Assembly (NCBI RefSeq): GCF_026153205.1
Contig: NZ_JAPFBW010000009.1
Span: 62,001-126,000, forward strand
From: Aquabacterium sp. A7-Y
GTDB lineage: Bacteria > Pseudomonadota > Gammaproteobacteria > Burkholderiales > Burkholderiaceae_C
DNA length: 64,000 nucleotides
Direction of reading: 5' to 3'
The notes beneath the pieces were generated by a model, which saw only the letters and a program-made list of their open reading frames with translations, was not told the origin of the DNA and made no database searches. Below are positions 36,862 to 48,875 of the stretch, piece by piece (the first letter of the stretch is position 1; the number at the start of each line of letters is the position of its first letter). The translations under genes and the position numbers were made by a program.

Positions 36862-37454
36862 TGCGCCGTCTCGGCCTCGGTGACGTTTTTCTGGGACACC
36901 ACCGGATGGCGGAACACCTCGCTGCGCGGGACCCCGAAGTGCAAGAGCAGCCCCTGCACCAGCCACTTCAAGGTCGCGTTCTGCGCCTCGGTCACGCGCT
37001 CGTAGGTGCGCCTGTCGGGATCGGGCTCGTCGAGCGGCAAGGCCTGCCCCACCAGCTCGATGCCCACGCTGTCGCCGTTGGACGGATAACGCTCGGGCAC
37101 CGGCTTGCGCATTTCGTGCCGATTGCGCTCGGTCGGCGTCATCTCGCGCAGCGCCTCGGCTTCGCCGGGCGCACAGCGGTTCTCCGCCAGACAGCGCGCC
37201 CTCAGTTTGCCGACGTGCTGGGTGCGCTTGTGCACCGAGGCGGTCTGGTAGAGCGTGCCGTCCTTCTCGATCAGGAAATGCGCCCCGTTGCCGCCCCTCC
37301 GGTAGGCCCGCAACGTTGCCTCGGCGGTAGGGCCGCCGGTCTGGTGCACGACTATGCCCTGGACGCGCTCCAGGCGTCCGCGCTCGATCGCGGGGCTGAT
37401 CGCCGGCCTGACCCGCGGGTCCTGCAACTGCCCCTTGTCGTTGATTTGTAGCAA
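36855..37454 (-). CDS. Peptidoglycan amidase (Amidase_2 family), likely antibacterial effector
   Basis: A 199-residue N-acetylmuramoyl-L-alanine amidase-like protein. The zinc-site pattern starts with H37 in GIVVHQTGGPT, followed by AHFLIEKDGTLYQTASVHKRTQHVG, GDSVGIELVGQAL and VFRHPVVSQKN with the late His. It has no signal peptide, although its substrate is periplasmic. This suggests injection into other cells (type VI or similar) or release at lysis. The start is TTG, chosen because AGGAGAGG lies immediately upstream. The next gene overlaps its stop and encodes an exported protein. Confidence 0.85.
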   Translation of the reverse strand: MLQINDKGQLQDPRVRPAISPAIERGRLERVQGIVVHQTGGPTAEATLRAYRRGGNGAHFLIEKDGTLYQTASVHKRTQHVGKLRARCLAENRCAPGEAEALREMTPTERNRHEMRKPVPERYPSNGDSVGIELVGQALPLDEPDPDRRTYERVTEAQNATLKWLVQGLLLHFGVPRSEVFRHPVVSQKNVTEAETAQW

Positions 37455-37557
37455 GCCACCTCTCCTTTGAATCGGTGAAGTAGTCGCTCACTGTCGACAG
37501 GAATGGCGTGAAAATCCGTTAACCGTCGTAGAAAGGTGCAAGCAGCGCCGGGCGCGG

Positions 37558-37866
37558 TCAACGCCGTCGGCGCGGGCGCACGCTGCCGTCGTAAAACTCC
37601 GGCGGCTTCTTGCGCACCCACCTCACGAAGCTGGCGATCTCGGGGTGCTCGCGCAGCGCCTCCCAATTGGCGTAGTCGCGCGCCAGCTCCTTCTCCGAGA
37701 AGGTCGCGTGGATCTTGCGATGGCAGATGCGGTGCACCAGGGTCTTGTCGCGCCCGCCTTCGCTCTTGGGCACCAGGTGGTGCTCGTCGGCGCTCGGGCC
37801 CGGCACGATCTCCCGCCCGCACAGCGGGCAAGGCGGCACGGGTTCCTCGACGCTGCCGAACGGCAT
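37558..37866 (-). CDS. HNH-type nuclease
   Basis: A 102-residue protein with a cysteine pair CPLCGRE near the N-terminus and the HNH core EHHLVPKSEGGRDKTLVHRI followed by CHRKIHATFSEKEL. The C-terminal WVRKKPPEFYDGSVRPRRRR is basic. This is a compact conserved family of HNH proteins in beta-proteobacteria with no defined substrate. ATG at 37866 fits the family; an in-frame ATG at 37896 is an alternative. No immunity or methylase gene is evident. It lies between a secreted protein gene and the amidase, same strand, without overlap. Confidence 0.8.
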   Translation of the reverse strand: MPFGSVEEPVPPCPLCGREIVPGPSADEHHLVPKSEGGRDKTLVHRICHRKIHATFSEKELARDYANWEALREHPEIASFVRWVRKKPPEFYDGSVRPRRRR

Positions 37867-37918
37867 GGCCCCCCGAAGTGCGCGGCGTCCTACCATCTGC
37901 CCGCCTTCGTGAACGATG

Positions 37919-38656
37919 TCAGCGCGGCGCCATGCCGTCGGGCTCCGAGGCCGGCGCCGCCGGCACGCGCGCCAGGTGGAAGGCCTGCACGCCGGGATGC
38001 TCGTCGAGCGTGGTGACGGCATTGAGGCCGAGGTCCTGGCTGCCGCCGGCGCGCCGGTAGCGCAGCTGCAACTGGCGGCGCCAGGCGCCGCCGCGGTCGA
38101 TGTTGCGCTCCACGCCCTTCTGGACCTTGGCGCCCTTGCTGCTGAGCTCGCCCATCGCACGCTGGAATTCCTGGTGTGTCGCCGGGCCCGCCACGCCTTC
38201 GGCCCAGACCGTGCAGCTGCCGTCGGTCAGCGCCACCAGGTAGAGCTTGTAGCCGGCCTCGGGCATCGCGAAAACCGAGCCGGAACGACCGTCCAGCAGC
38301 GTGTGGGCCTCGGGCGCCATCGCGTCGCGCGGCTCGAAGCCGGCCGACAGCGCCCAGTCGGTGGCGCCGGTCATCTCGCCCTCGGTCAGGACACAGCCGT
38401 CGACGAAGGTGCGCGCGACTTTTTCGGCCGCCAGCAGCTGCGTGGCGCCGCCCGGAACCAGCGTCACGACGCCGGGTTCGAGCGGTACGCCCTCCACCCG
38501 GGCGGGCGCCACCGGCGAGGTTTCGGCCTGGGCCCCCGCCCAACCCGGGATGCCCGCCAGCACGCCGGCCACCAGCGCCGCCGGCCAGACCGAGCGCCAC
38601 CCGCCGCGCGGGCCGGAAGGCCTCTGCGGTGCCCCGATGTTCGATGTCAAAGCCAT
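37919..38656 (-). CDS. Exported protein of unknown function
   Basis: A 245-residue protein with a signal peptide (VWPAALVAGVLAGIPGWAGAQ, cut near residue 43). The mature part contains FVDGCVLTEGEMTGATDWAL and GSCTVWAEGVAG, so two cysteines may pair. I do not recognise the family. The ATG is preceded by GGAGAGGGAGC, a strong ribosome site. It lies upstream of the HNH gene on the same strand and follows alaS after a hairpin. Confidence 0.75.
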   Translation of the reverse strand: MALTSNIGAPQRPSGPRGGWRSVWPAALVAGVLAGIPGWAGAQAETSPVAPARVEGVPLEPGVVTLVPGGATQLLAAEKVARTFVDGCVLTEGEMTGATDWALSAGFEPRDAMAPEAHTLLDGRSGSVFAMPEAGYKLYLVALTDGSCTVWAEGVAGPATHQEFQRAMGELSSKGAKVQKGVERNIDRGGAWRRQLQLRYRRAGGSQDLGLNAVTTLDEHPGVQAFHLARVPAAPASEPDGMAPR

Positions 38657-38706
38657 GCTCCCTCTCCTTTCGGATGTCCCGGCCGCCTGGGGCGCACCGA
38701 TGGAAC

Positions 38707-38739
38707 AACGCCCGCCACGGCATGGCCGCTGCGGGCGTT
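38707..38739 (-). terminator. Hairpin terminator after alaS
   Basis: AACGCCCGC and GCGGGCGTT form a 9-base stem around an inner CGGC/GCCG pair. It lies 25 bases beyond the alaS stop in the direction of transcription. A weak TTGTT-like tail follows on the minus strand. Confidence 0.55.
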
Positions 38740-38764
38740 TGCGGTCATTACACGACGCGGCGGC

Positions 38765-41404
<2,640 letters not shown>

Positions 41405-41565
41405 CCGGGGTCTTTCTGGCTGGCGCCGGCAGTGCCGTCGGGACTCCCGTCGGCGCTGCATGGCGCATAAATGCTTGATCTGGCGAAGCTTTCGATTATA
41501 GGCAGGGGGGCTGCTGCGCAGGCTGTAGCCGCGGGCGGCAGAAGCCTGCCCCCCTGCAAGCTTCG

Positions 41566-41781
41566 TCACGCCCCATGGGCCCCTCTCTCGAAATCCTCGT
41601 CGCGTCCCACGTCCGGCATCGCGAGAAGGAGCTCGATGAAACTACGCCTGGCGGGATGCGCCAGTGCTGCCGACAGGATGGACCGGTGCTCGGCCTCCAC
41701 GCTCCGCCCACTGGCAGCAGCACGCTTCCTGAGCGATTCGACCAGCGCGTCATCCAGCCCGCAAACCAGCAGATCGGCCAT
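41566..41781 (-). CDS. FitA-like ribbon-helix-helix antitoxin (no toxin partner)
   Basis: A 71-residue protein with the Arc/FitA ribbon-helix-helix pattern: [20 protein letters not shown], then [20 protein letters not shown]. In FitAB/VapBC modules a PIN-domain RNase toxin follows with a stop/start overlap. Here GTGA at the stop is in the right place, but the frame that follows does not encode a PIN domain (no xxDTNVxxE-type N-terminus) and alaS starts 161 bases later. So it is an orphan antitoxin, either a remnant or a regulator acting on another toxin. Confidence 0.8.
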   Translation of the reverse strand: MADLLVCGLDDALVESLRKRAAASGRSVEAEHRSILSAALAHPARRSFIELLLAMPDVGRDEDFERGAHGA

Positions 41782-41962
41782 CCGTCGCACCTCCGTGACC
41801 TCCGTCGAAGCCATCCTAGCAAACGAGGCCTGCCGAAGCCCTCCCGGCATCCCCGTCGACTGGGGCGCAAGTCTGCAGCGCACACGCCTCCGTCATATGA
41901 TCCTCCGAACCCCTCCAAGGACGCGCCGCGCGCCCAGCCCCTCCATGCACGAACCGCACACC

Positions 41963-43441
41963 ATGGACATGAAAGCCTCCCCCCTCGCCGCCCTCAAGGA
42001 CCCCAGCCTGCTCAAGACCGACGCGCTGATCGACGGCGCATGGATCGGGGGCGGGACCCGTTTCGAGGTGCACGACCCGGCCACCGGCCAGAAGCTCGCC
42101 GAGGTCGCCAAGCTCGGCCCCGCCGAGGCCCGGCAAGCGGTCGCGGCGGCCGACGCGGCCTGGGGTGCCTGGCGGGCCACCACCGCCAAGGCGCGCGCGG
42201 CGGTGCTGATGAAATGGTTCCAGCTGCTGCAGCAGCACGCCGACGACCTGGCCCGCATCATGACCGCCGAACAGGGCAAGCCGTATGCGGAGGCGCGCGG
42301 CGAGGTGGTCTATGCCGCCAGCTTCGTCGAGTGGTTCGCCGAGGAGGCCAAGCGCGTCTATGGCGAAACCATCCCTACCACCGACCCGAACAAGCGCTAC
42401 CTGGTTTTCAAGCAGCCCATTGGCGTCTGCGCCGCCATCACGCCCTGGAACTTCCCCATCGCGATGATCACGCGCAAGGTGGCGCCGGCGCTGGCGGCCG
42501 GCTGCCCGGTGGTGATCAAGCCGGCCGAGCAGACCCCGCTGTCGGCGCTGGCGACGGCCGAGCTGGCCCTGCGCGCCGGCATGCCGCCCGGAGTGCTGAA
42601 CGTGCTCACCGCGGACGCCGACGCGTCGATCGAGATCGGCAAGGTGCTGTGCGAGAGCGACACGGTGCGCCACCTGTCCTTCACCGGCTCCACCGAGGTC
42701 GGCCGCATCCTGATGCGGCAATGCGCGCCCACCATCAAGAAACTCTCGCTGGAGCTGGGCGGCAACGCGCCCTTCATCGTCTTCGACGACGCCGACCTCG
42801 ACAGCGCGGTCGAGGGCGCGATGCAGAGCAAGTACCGCAACGCCGGCCAGACCTGCGTGTGCGCCAACCGCATCTATGCCCAGGACGGCATCTACGACAC
42901 CTTTGTCGAGAAGCTGGCGGCCAAGGCGGCCGCCCTCAAGGTCGGCAACGGCTTCGAGAACGGCATCGCCCAGGGGCCGCTGATCGACGACAAGGCCGTC
43001 GCCAAGGTCGAGCAGCACGTGGCCGACGCGGTCGGCAAGGGCGCGCGGGTGCTGACCGGCGGGCAGCGCCTCCAGGGCCGCTTCTTCCAGCCGACCGTGC
43101 TGGCCGACGTCACCTCGGACATGCTGTGCGCCCGCGAGGAGACCTTCGGCCCGGTGGCGCCGGTGTTCCGCTTCAAGACCGAGCAGGAGGCGATCGAGCT
43201 CGCCAATGCGACCGAGTACGGCCTCGCCAGCTATTTCTACAGCCGCGACGTGGGCCGCATCTTCCGCGTCGGCGAAGCGCTCGAATACGGCATGGTGGGC
43301 GTCAACACCGGGCTCATCGCGGTGGCCGAGGTGCCCTTCGGCGGCGTCAAGCAGTCCGGCCTGGGCCGCGAAGGCTCGCGGCACGGCATGGAGGACTATG
43401 TCGAGATGAAGTACCTCTGCCTCGGAGACCTCAACAAGTAG
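41963..43441 (+). CDS. gabD: NAD(P)-dependent succinate-semialdehyde dehydrogenase
   Basis: A 492-residue aldehyde dehydrogenase that oxidises succinate semialdehyde to succinate in GABA and related catabolism. Family signatures are ITPWNFPIAMITRKVAPALA, LELGGNAPFIVFDDADLDSA with the catalytic Glu, and NAGQTCVCANR with the nucleophile C298. NSFGG-like VPFGGVKQSGLGREGSRHG closes the protein. The start is uncertain: ATG at 41963 or 41945, neither with a good ribosome site. Substrate assignment is by overall resemblance to GabD and could be a related semialdehyde. Confidence 0.88.
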   Translation: MDMKASPLAALKDPSLLKTDALIDGAWIGGGTRFEVHDPATGQKLAEVAKLGPAEARQAVAAADAAWGAWRATTAKARAAVLMKWFQLLQQHADDLARIMTAEQGKPYAEARGEVVYAASFVEWFAEEAKRVYGETIPTTDPNKRYLVFKQPIGVCAAITPWNFPIAMITRKVAPALAAGCPVVIKPAEQTPLSALATAELALRAGMPPGVLNVLTADADASIEIGKVLCESDTVRHLSFTGSTEVGRILMRQCAPTIKKLSLELGGNAPFIVFDDADLDSAVEGAMQSKYRNAGQTCVCANRIYAQDGIYDTFVEKLAAKAAALKVGNGFENGIAQGPLIDDKAVAKVEQHVADAVGKGARVLTGGQRLQGRFFQPTVLADVTSDMLCAREETFGPVAPVFRFKTEQEAIELANATEYGLASYFYSRDVGRIFRVGEALEYGMVGVNTGLIAVAEVPFGGVKQSGLGREGSRHGMEDYVEMKYLCLGDLNK

Positions 43442-43482
43442 GCAAGGCCACGACAAGATCCCGGAGGGCGCTTTCGCACCAC

Positions 43483-43535
43483 TTCGAACCACTCCAGTTC
43501 GAATCGAACCAAGATGGTACGATTCAGTTCGATTC
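43483..43535. promoter_or_regulatory. Clustered GTTCGA inverted repeats before the ATPase gene
   Basis: GTTCGAATCGAAC (43497-43509) is a perfect 13-base palindrome around one base. TTCGAA occurs at 43483 and GTTCGATTC at 43527, so the same half-site appears at least four times within 55 bases. This lies just before the AAA ATPase ATG and may be its operator. The T-loop resemblance to tRNA is discussed elsewhere. Confidence 0.4.
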
Positions 43536-43553
43536 CCGGCAGCGAAGCGCCCG

Positions 43554-44645
43554 ATGGACAACCGCCACTTTCCCCGCACTGCTCTCGCCCAGCGCTACCT
43601 GGACCGGCTGCTGAGTCTGCCGGACCGTGCGTTGTCCATCTTCGGGCCACGCCAGATTGGCAAGACCACCTTGCTCAGCTACGACCTGGCCGAACTCGCG
43701 CGCCGCCATGGGCTGACACCGATCTATGTCGACTTCATGGCGTCCGAAGATCCGCTGCTGGTCCTGCTCGGGCGACTGGAAGACCGGCTCCTCGACATGA
43801 ACAGCCGTCCCGGCCGCACCGCCGTCACCCGCGTCTCGGCCGCGGGTTTCGGTCTCGGACTGGCGCCGCCGCCCCCGTCCGCCCGCAGCGCCGATGCCGG
43901 CGTGCAGATGCAGCACTGCATGGCGGCGATGAAACGGCTGGAACCGGGCACCCGGCTGCTCCTGATGCTGGACGAGGCCCAGGAGCTGGTGCGCAAGAAG
44001 GACGGCGAGCGAGCCATGAAAGCGATTCGGGCGCTTTTCAACACCTACCGCCCCGACATCCTGCTGCTGATCACCGGCTCCTCGCGCGAAGGCCTGCTGC
44101 GCCTGTTCGGCGAGCATCACCGGGCCAGCTTCGGACTGGCTGACCACGAGGATTTCCAGGTGATGGGTCGCGAGTTCGTCGACTTTGTCGTCGAACCGGT
44201 CAACCGCCAGCTGCGCGAGCCGCTCGACCCGGCCGTGCTCGGCGAAGCCTTCGCCCTGCTGGGCCACCGCCCGGCCGACTTTGTCGCCTACGTGGCCGAG
44301 TTGGTGATGCACCCCACGCGGGACATCGTCGGCCAGGTGCCGGCCTTCCTGGCCCGGCGTTACCCGGTGGAAGCGGTACGCGAGCGCTTCGAGCGGCTCA
44401 CCCCGCTGCAGCAGGTCCTGCTCCAGCTCATCGCCGGCGGCGCCACCCGGCTGACCTCGATGGCAACCGTGGACGCGGTGGCCGAGCGGCTGGGCACCCG
44501 CGTCAGCGACGCCGGCATCCGCAAGGCGCTGGCGAGCCTGCCCTCCGACACCCTGGCCAAGCCCTCGCGCGGCGTCTACGAGATCGTCGACCCGCAGTTG
44601 CAGGCCTGGTTGCGCGAGCAGATAGCGCTGGGCCGCGACGCTTGA
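43554..44645 (+). CDS. AAA-family ATPase with C-terminal winged helix
   Basis: A 363-residue P-loop ATPase. Walker A is FGPRQIGKTTLL (K37), Walker B LLLMLDEAQEL near residue 142, and sensor-1-like ITGSSREGLLRLF. The middle part ASFGLADHEDFQVMGREFVD and the C-terminal RLTPLQQVLLQLIAGGATRL, with VYEIVDPQLQAWLRE, fit the ATPase_2/archaeal-type ATPase group, which ends in a winged helix. Partners and target are unknown; such ATPases are found in accessory regions and conflict loci. It starts after the GTTCGA-repeat region and converges with the subunit-c gene. Confidence 0.82.
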   Translation: MDNRHFPRTALAQRYLDRLLSLPDRALSIFGPRQIGKTTLLSYDLAELARRHGLTPIYVDFMASEDPLLVLLGRLEDRLLDMNSRPGRTAVTRVSAAGFGLGLAPPPPSARSADAGVQMQHCMAAMKRLEPGTRLLLMLDEAQELVRKKDGERAMKAIRALFNTYRPDILLLITGSSREGLLRLFGEHHRASFGLADHEDFQVMGREFVDFVVEPVNRQLREPLDPAVLGEAFALLGHRPADFVAYVAELVMHPTRDIVGQVPAFLARRYPVEAVRERFERLTPLQQVLLQLIAGGATRLTSMATVDAVAERLGTRVSDAGIRKALASLPSDTLAKPSRGVYEIVDPQLQAWLREQIALGRDA

Positions 44646-44699
44646 CCCGGCGCGGCGCCGTGCACACGCTACGGCGGCCGGGCGAGCCGCGTCGGGTCA

Positions 44700-45859
<1,160 letters not shown>

Positions 45860-45895
45860 GCTGCGGGCGCGCGGCCGCCCCCGGACCACCGTGCC

Positions 45896-47485
45896 CTACA
45901 GCAACTCCTCCGGCGCGAAGGGAGTCAGCAGCAGCAGCGTCAGCCGCAGCCAGGCGCTCGCCTCGGGCTCGCCGAAGTGCACCTCCCGGTCCTCCGGCGC
46001 GTCCTTGGTCCATTGCAGCGCCTGCTCGGGCGTGAGGCCCAGCCGGTAACTGCTGTGCAAGGTCACGTCCTCGTAGAGCCGCACCAGCTGCTCGGCCAGC
46101 GCCGGCGCGCGCAGCACCATGCCTATCTCGCTGTTCAGGCGCGCCGAGCGCGGGTCCATGTTCATCGAACCGACCAGCACGGTGCGCCGGTCGATCACCA
46201 TGGCTTTGACATGCAGGCTGGCCCGCGAGGACCCGAAGGGGCCCAGCCGGGTGCGCGCCAGCTTCAACTTGGGCTGCAGCTCGTGCAGCTCGACGCCCGC
46301 CTCCAGCAAGGGCTTGCGGTAGCGCGCATAGCCGATGTGCACCACGGGGGCATCGGTCGCCGCCAGCGAGTTGGTCAGCACCCGCACCCGCACGCCGCGC
46401 TCGCGCAGCGCCCGTGTCAGGGCCAGCCCACGCGGGCCGGGCACGTAGTAGGGCGAGATCACCAGCACCTCCCGCTGCGCGCCAGCCATCAGCGCGACGA
46501 CGTCGTCGGCGATGGTCTCCTCCAGCTCCGGGTTGCCCTCGCTGACGATCTTGGCCGGCTGGTCGGCCAGCACCGTGGCCGGCACCCAGGCCAGCTTCAG
46601 CCGCCCCTGGCGCAACTCGTCCGCCAGCAGGCTGTTGCGGCGCGGCGAGACGGCGTCGGCGCCGCCCATCAGCGGCGGCGAGTCCGGGGGGGCCGGCGCC
46701 TTGGCGTCGGCCAGCGTTTCCACGGGATAGGCCAGTGCGCTGTTCCAGAAAGCGTCGAAGGCCGCCGAGAGCTGGCGCACCACCGGGCCGGCGGCCACCA
46801 CGTCGAGGTCGAGGAAGTTGCTGGTGGGACTGCGCACGAAATACGGGTCGCCGAGGTTGCGCCCGCCTGTCACGGCCAGTGTGTTGTCGGCGACGAACAT
46901 CTTGCTGTGCATGCGGTGGTTGATGCGCCCGATGTCCGTCAACGCGCCGGCGATGCGGGTGACCATCGAGAGCCGCCCCGACGGGAAGGGGTTGAACAGC
47001 CGCACCTCGATGTTGGGGTGGCGCGAGAACTCCAGCAGGTTGTGGTCCTCGCCGGCGGTGTGCACGTCGTCGAGCAGGAAACGCACGCGCACGCCGCGGT
47101 CGGCCGCCGCCTGCACGCGCTGCAGGATGGCCCGCGTCGAGGGGTCGTTGTGGATCAGGTAGTACTGCAGGTCCAGCGTCTTGTCGGCATGGTCGGCCAG
47201 ATCGATCAGGGCCCCCAGCGCGTCCTCGCCGGCGACCAGCAGCCGGAAGCCCGACAGCCGCGGATGCGGCGAACTCGCCGCCACCACCCGACCCACCCTC
47301 GTGTCCCCCACCTCGGCCAGCGCCCGGGTCGCCGGCGGGTCGCCGCGCGGCGGCAGCCCTGCGCACCCGGAAAGCAGTAGCAGGCAGAGGATCACGGCCC
47401 AGGCAGCCGGCCCCGCCACACGGCGCCAGCGCCGCGTCCCCGTCGACAGCATCACGGCCGCGCGGGCCGCCACCAAGGTCTGCAT
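45896..47485 (-). CDS. Phospholipase D/cardiolipin-synthase-like lipoprotein
   Basis: A 529-residue enzyme with two HKD motifs, HSKMFVADNTLAVTGGRN and HVKAMVIDRRTVLVGSMNMD. An N-terminal lipoprotein signal ends CLLLLSGCAGLPPRG, so it is anchored at the membrane surface. LDLQYYLIHNDPSTRAIL and NLGDPYFVRSPTSNF are typical of the periplasmic PLD family (ClsC-like). It may exchange or hydrolyse phospholipids. ATG at 47485 or 47452 are both possible starts; the frame is open further upstream without a natural start. Confidence 0.87.
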   Translation of the reverse strand: MQTLVAARAAVMLSTGTRRWRRVAGPAAWAVILCLLLLSGCAGLPPRGDPPATRALAEVGDTRVGRVVAASSPHPRLSGFRLLVAGEDALGALIDLADHADKTLDLQYYLIHNDPSTRAILQRVQAAADRGVRVRFLLDDVHTAGEDHNLLEFSRHPNIEVRLFNPFPSGRLSMVTRIAGALTDIGRINHRMHSKMFVADNTLAVTGGRNLGDPYFVRSPTSNFLDLDVVAAGPVVRQLSAAFDAFWNSALAYPVETLADAKAPAPPDSPPLMGGADAVSPRRNSLLADELRQGRLKLAWVPATVLADQPAKIVSEGNPELEETIADDVVALMAGAQREVLVISPYYVPGPRGLALTRALRERGVRVRVLTNSLAATDAPVVHIGYARYRKPLLEAGVELHELQPKLKLARTRLGPFGSSRASLHVKAMVIDRRTVLVGSMNMDPRSARLNSEIGMVLRAPALAEQLVRLYEDVTLHSSYRLGLTPEQALQWTKDAPEDREVHFGEPEASAWLRLTLLLLTPFAPEELL

Positions 47486-47728
47486 GCCTGCGGTTGTAGC
47501 CGAAGTGGCGCGAATGCGCTCGCCGCTCCTCGCGGCAGACGGCTGCAGAAACCGTCGCCGACCGGCGGTTTCCGTGAACTGCCTCACGGCCGCTACCACA
47601 CTCCCCTCAAGCCAGGGGGAAGCGGTGTGTGTGAAACCGTTACTTTCGCATCGAGAATGCCGCGGCAGCAGTGCCCGCAGGCCCGCCCTGCCCGCTGCGA
47701 CGACGATCACGACGATGGAGACAACAAG

Positions 47729-48610
47729 ATGTTCAATTGCTTCAGCGGCGCGATCGACGCCGGCTTGCTGGACCGCCGGCCCTTCAGTTTCCAGCACCAG
47801 CTGCTCGGGCACCCTGCACTGAGCTTGGACAACCTGGCCCGGGTGCTGCCGGCGCTGCCCCCCGACCAGGTGATGTATTCACAAGGGCTGCGTGACCTGT
47901 CGGTGAATTTCGACCGGGCCCACATCGACCACCGCAACGACCTGGGCCTGGAAGAAACGATCGAGACCCTGCGGACCTGCGACTCCTACATCGCGGTGCG
48001 CAACCCCGAGGTGCACGCATCCTTCCGCCCGCTGTTCAAGGAACTGCTGGCCGACGTCGAGGCCCTGATGCGCCAGCGCGGCAGCGGCGTCAAGGCGACC
48101 GAGCCCATGCTGTGGCTCTTCATCGCTTCGCCGAACGCCGTCACGCCCTTCCACTTCGACCGCTATTCCAACGTCCTGATGCAATTCCGCGGCAGCAAGG
48201 AAGTGGCAGTGTTCGAACCCTGGAACGACGAAGTCATCCGCCCCGATGAATACGAGGTTTATGTCGCCCACGCCGAACGCCGCATGGAGTGGCGCCCGGA
48301 AGCCGACCGCCACGCGCACAAGTTCGATTTCCGGCCGGGTGATGCGCTGCACATCCCCTTCGTCGGCGGCCACTACGTGAAAAACGGGCCCGAGGACGTC
48401 TCGATCTCGCTGTCCTTCTTTTTCCACAGCCGCGACACCCTGCAGCTGACCCGTGCCCTGAAGGTCAACCACGTGCTGCGCCGCCGGCTCGCGGGCCTCG
48501 GCCTGCAGCCCTCGCCGGTGGGCCGGTCGCCGCTGCGCGACGCGCTGAAGGCCAGGCTGCTCTACCCGATGGTGCGGACCGCGGCGGCCGTCGGGCGGCG
48601 GCGCGGCTGA
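47729..48610 (+). CDS. JmjC/cupin-like protein
   Basis: A 293-residue cupin_8-type protein related to Fe(II)/2-oxoglutarate hydroxylases. The metal HxD is in TPFHFDRYSNVLMQFRGSKE, with the third His later in LHIPFVGGHYVKNGPEDVS. KFDFRPGDALHIPF is the typical second strand. The N-terminus (GHPALSLDNLARVLPALPPD) is also that of the family. Substrate is unknown; relatives hydroxylate proteins or small molecules. The ATG is preceded by GGAG. It is divergent from the phospholipase-D-like gene and precedes the chitinase. Confidence 0.85.
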   Translation: MFNCFSGAIDAGLLDRRPFSFQHQLLGHPALSLDNLARVLPALPPDQVMYSQGLRDLSVNFDRAHIDHRNDLGLEETIETLRTCDSYIAVRNPEVHASFRPLFKELLADVEALMRQRGSGVKATEPMLWLFIASPNAVTPFHFDRYSNVLMQFRGSKEVAVFEPWNDEVIRPDEYEVYVAHAERRMEWRPEADRHAHKFDFRPGDALHIPFVGGHYVKNGPEDVSISLSFFFHSRDTLQLTRALKVNHVLRRRLAGLGLQPSPVGRSPLRDALKARLLYPMVRTAAAVGRRRG

Positions 48611-48732
48611 CCCGCCGCCGGCCGGCGCGCTCGACGCAGCCTCCGGCATCTTTTCCCCCCAGATCGCAAGGGACGGACGCGCCAGGCACCGGCGTGGGTC
48701 CGCTTGCACCGGGTACGGCCGGTTACCTCACA

Positions 48733-48776
48733 TGGTATTCAATTGGTATTCATGTGGATGTATTCTGGTATGCCGA
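48733..48776. promoter_or_regulatory. Four TGG repeats at exact 11-base steps upstream of chitinase
   Basis: TGG elements begin at 48733, 48744, 48755 and 48766: TGGTATTCAAT, TGGTATTCATG, TGGATGTATTC, TGGTATGCCGA. The segment is much richer in A and T than its surroundings, lies about 100 bases before the chitinase ATG, and the 11-base step is one helical turn. Best read as an operator/promoter region for the chitinase. TGGTAT resembles half-sites of GntR-type amino-sugar regulators, but that is inference. Confidence 0.5.
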
Positions 48777-48875
48777 AGACCGGGCGCGCGGCCCTGGGCC
48801 GCGCCGACCCGCCAGCCTTCCCGGCGGCAGGCGCCGCGCCTGCCGCTGCCATCCGCACCCGATCTGGAGACAACC

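Noticed and set aside
41405-41565. Possible PIN toxin after the FitA-like antitoxin
   Set aside because: The frame beginning at GTGA reads [14 protein letters not shown] with no PIN acidic residues and runs into alaS.
43497-43535. GTTCGAATC and GTTCGATTCC look like tRNA T-loops
   Set aside because: No acceptor, D or anticodon arms and no CCA end can be built; the half-sites are better seen as an operator cluster.
48733-48776. Short regular repeats that might be the start of a CRISPR array
   Set aside because: The units are 11 bases with no spacers; the period fits operator phasing, not a repeat-spacer array.
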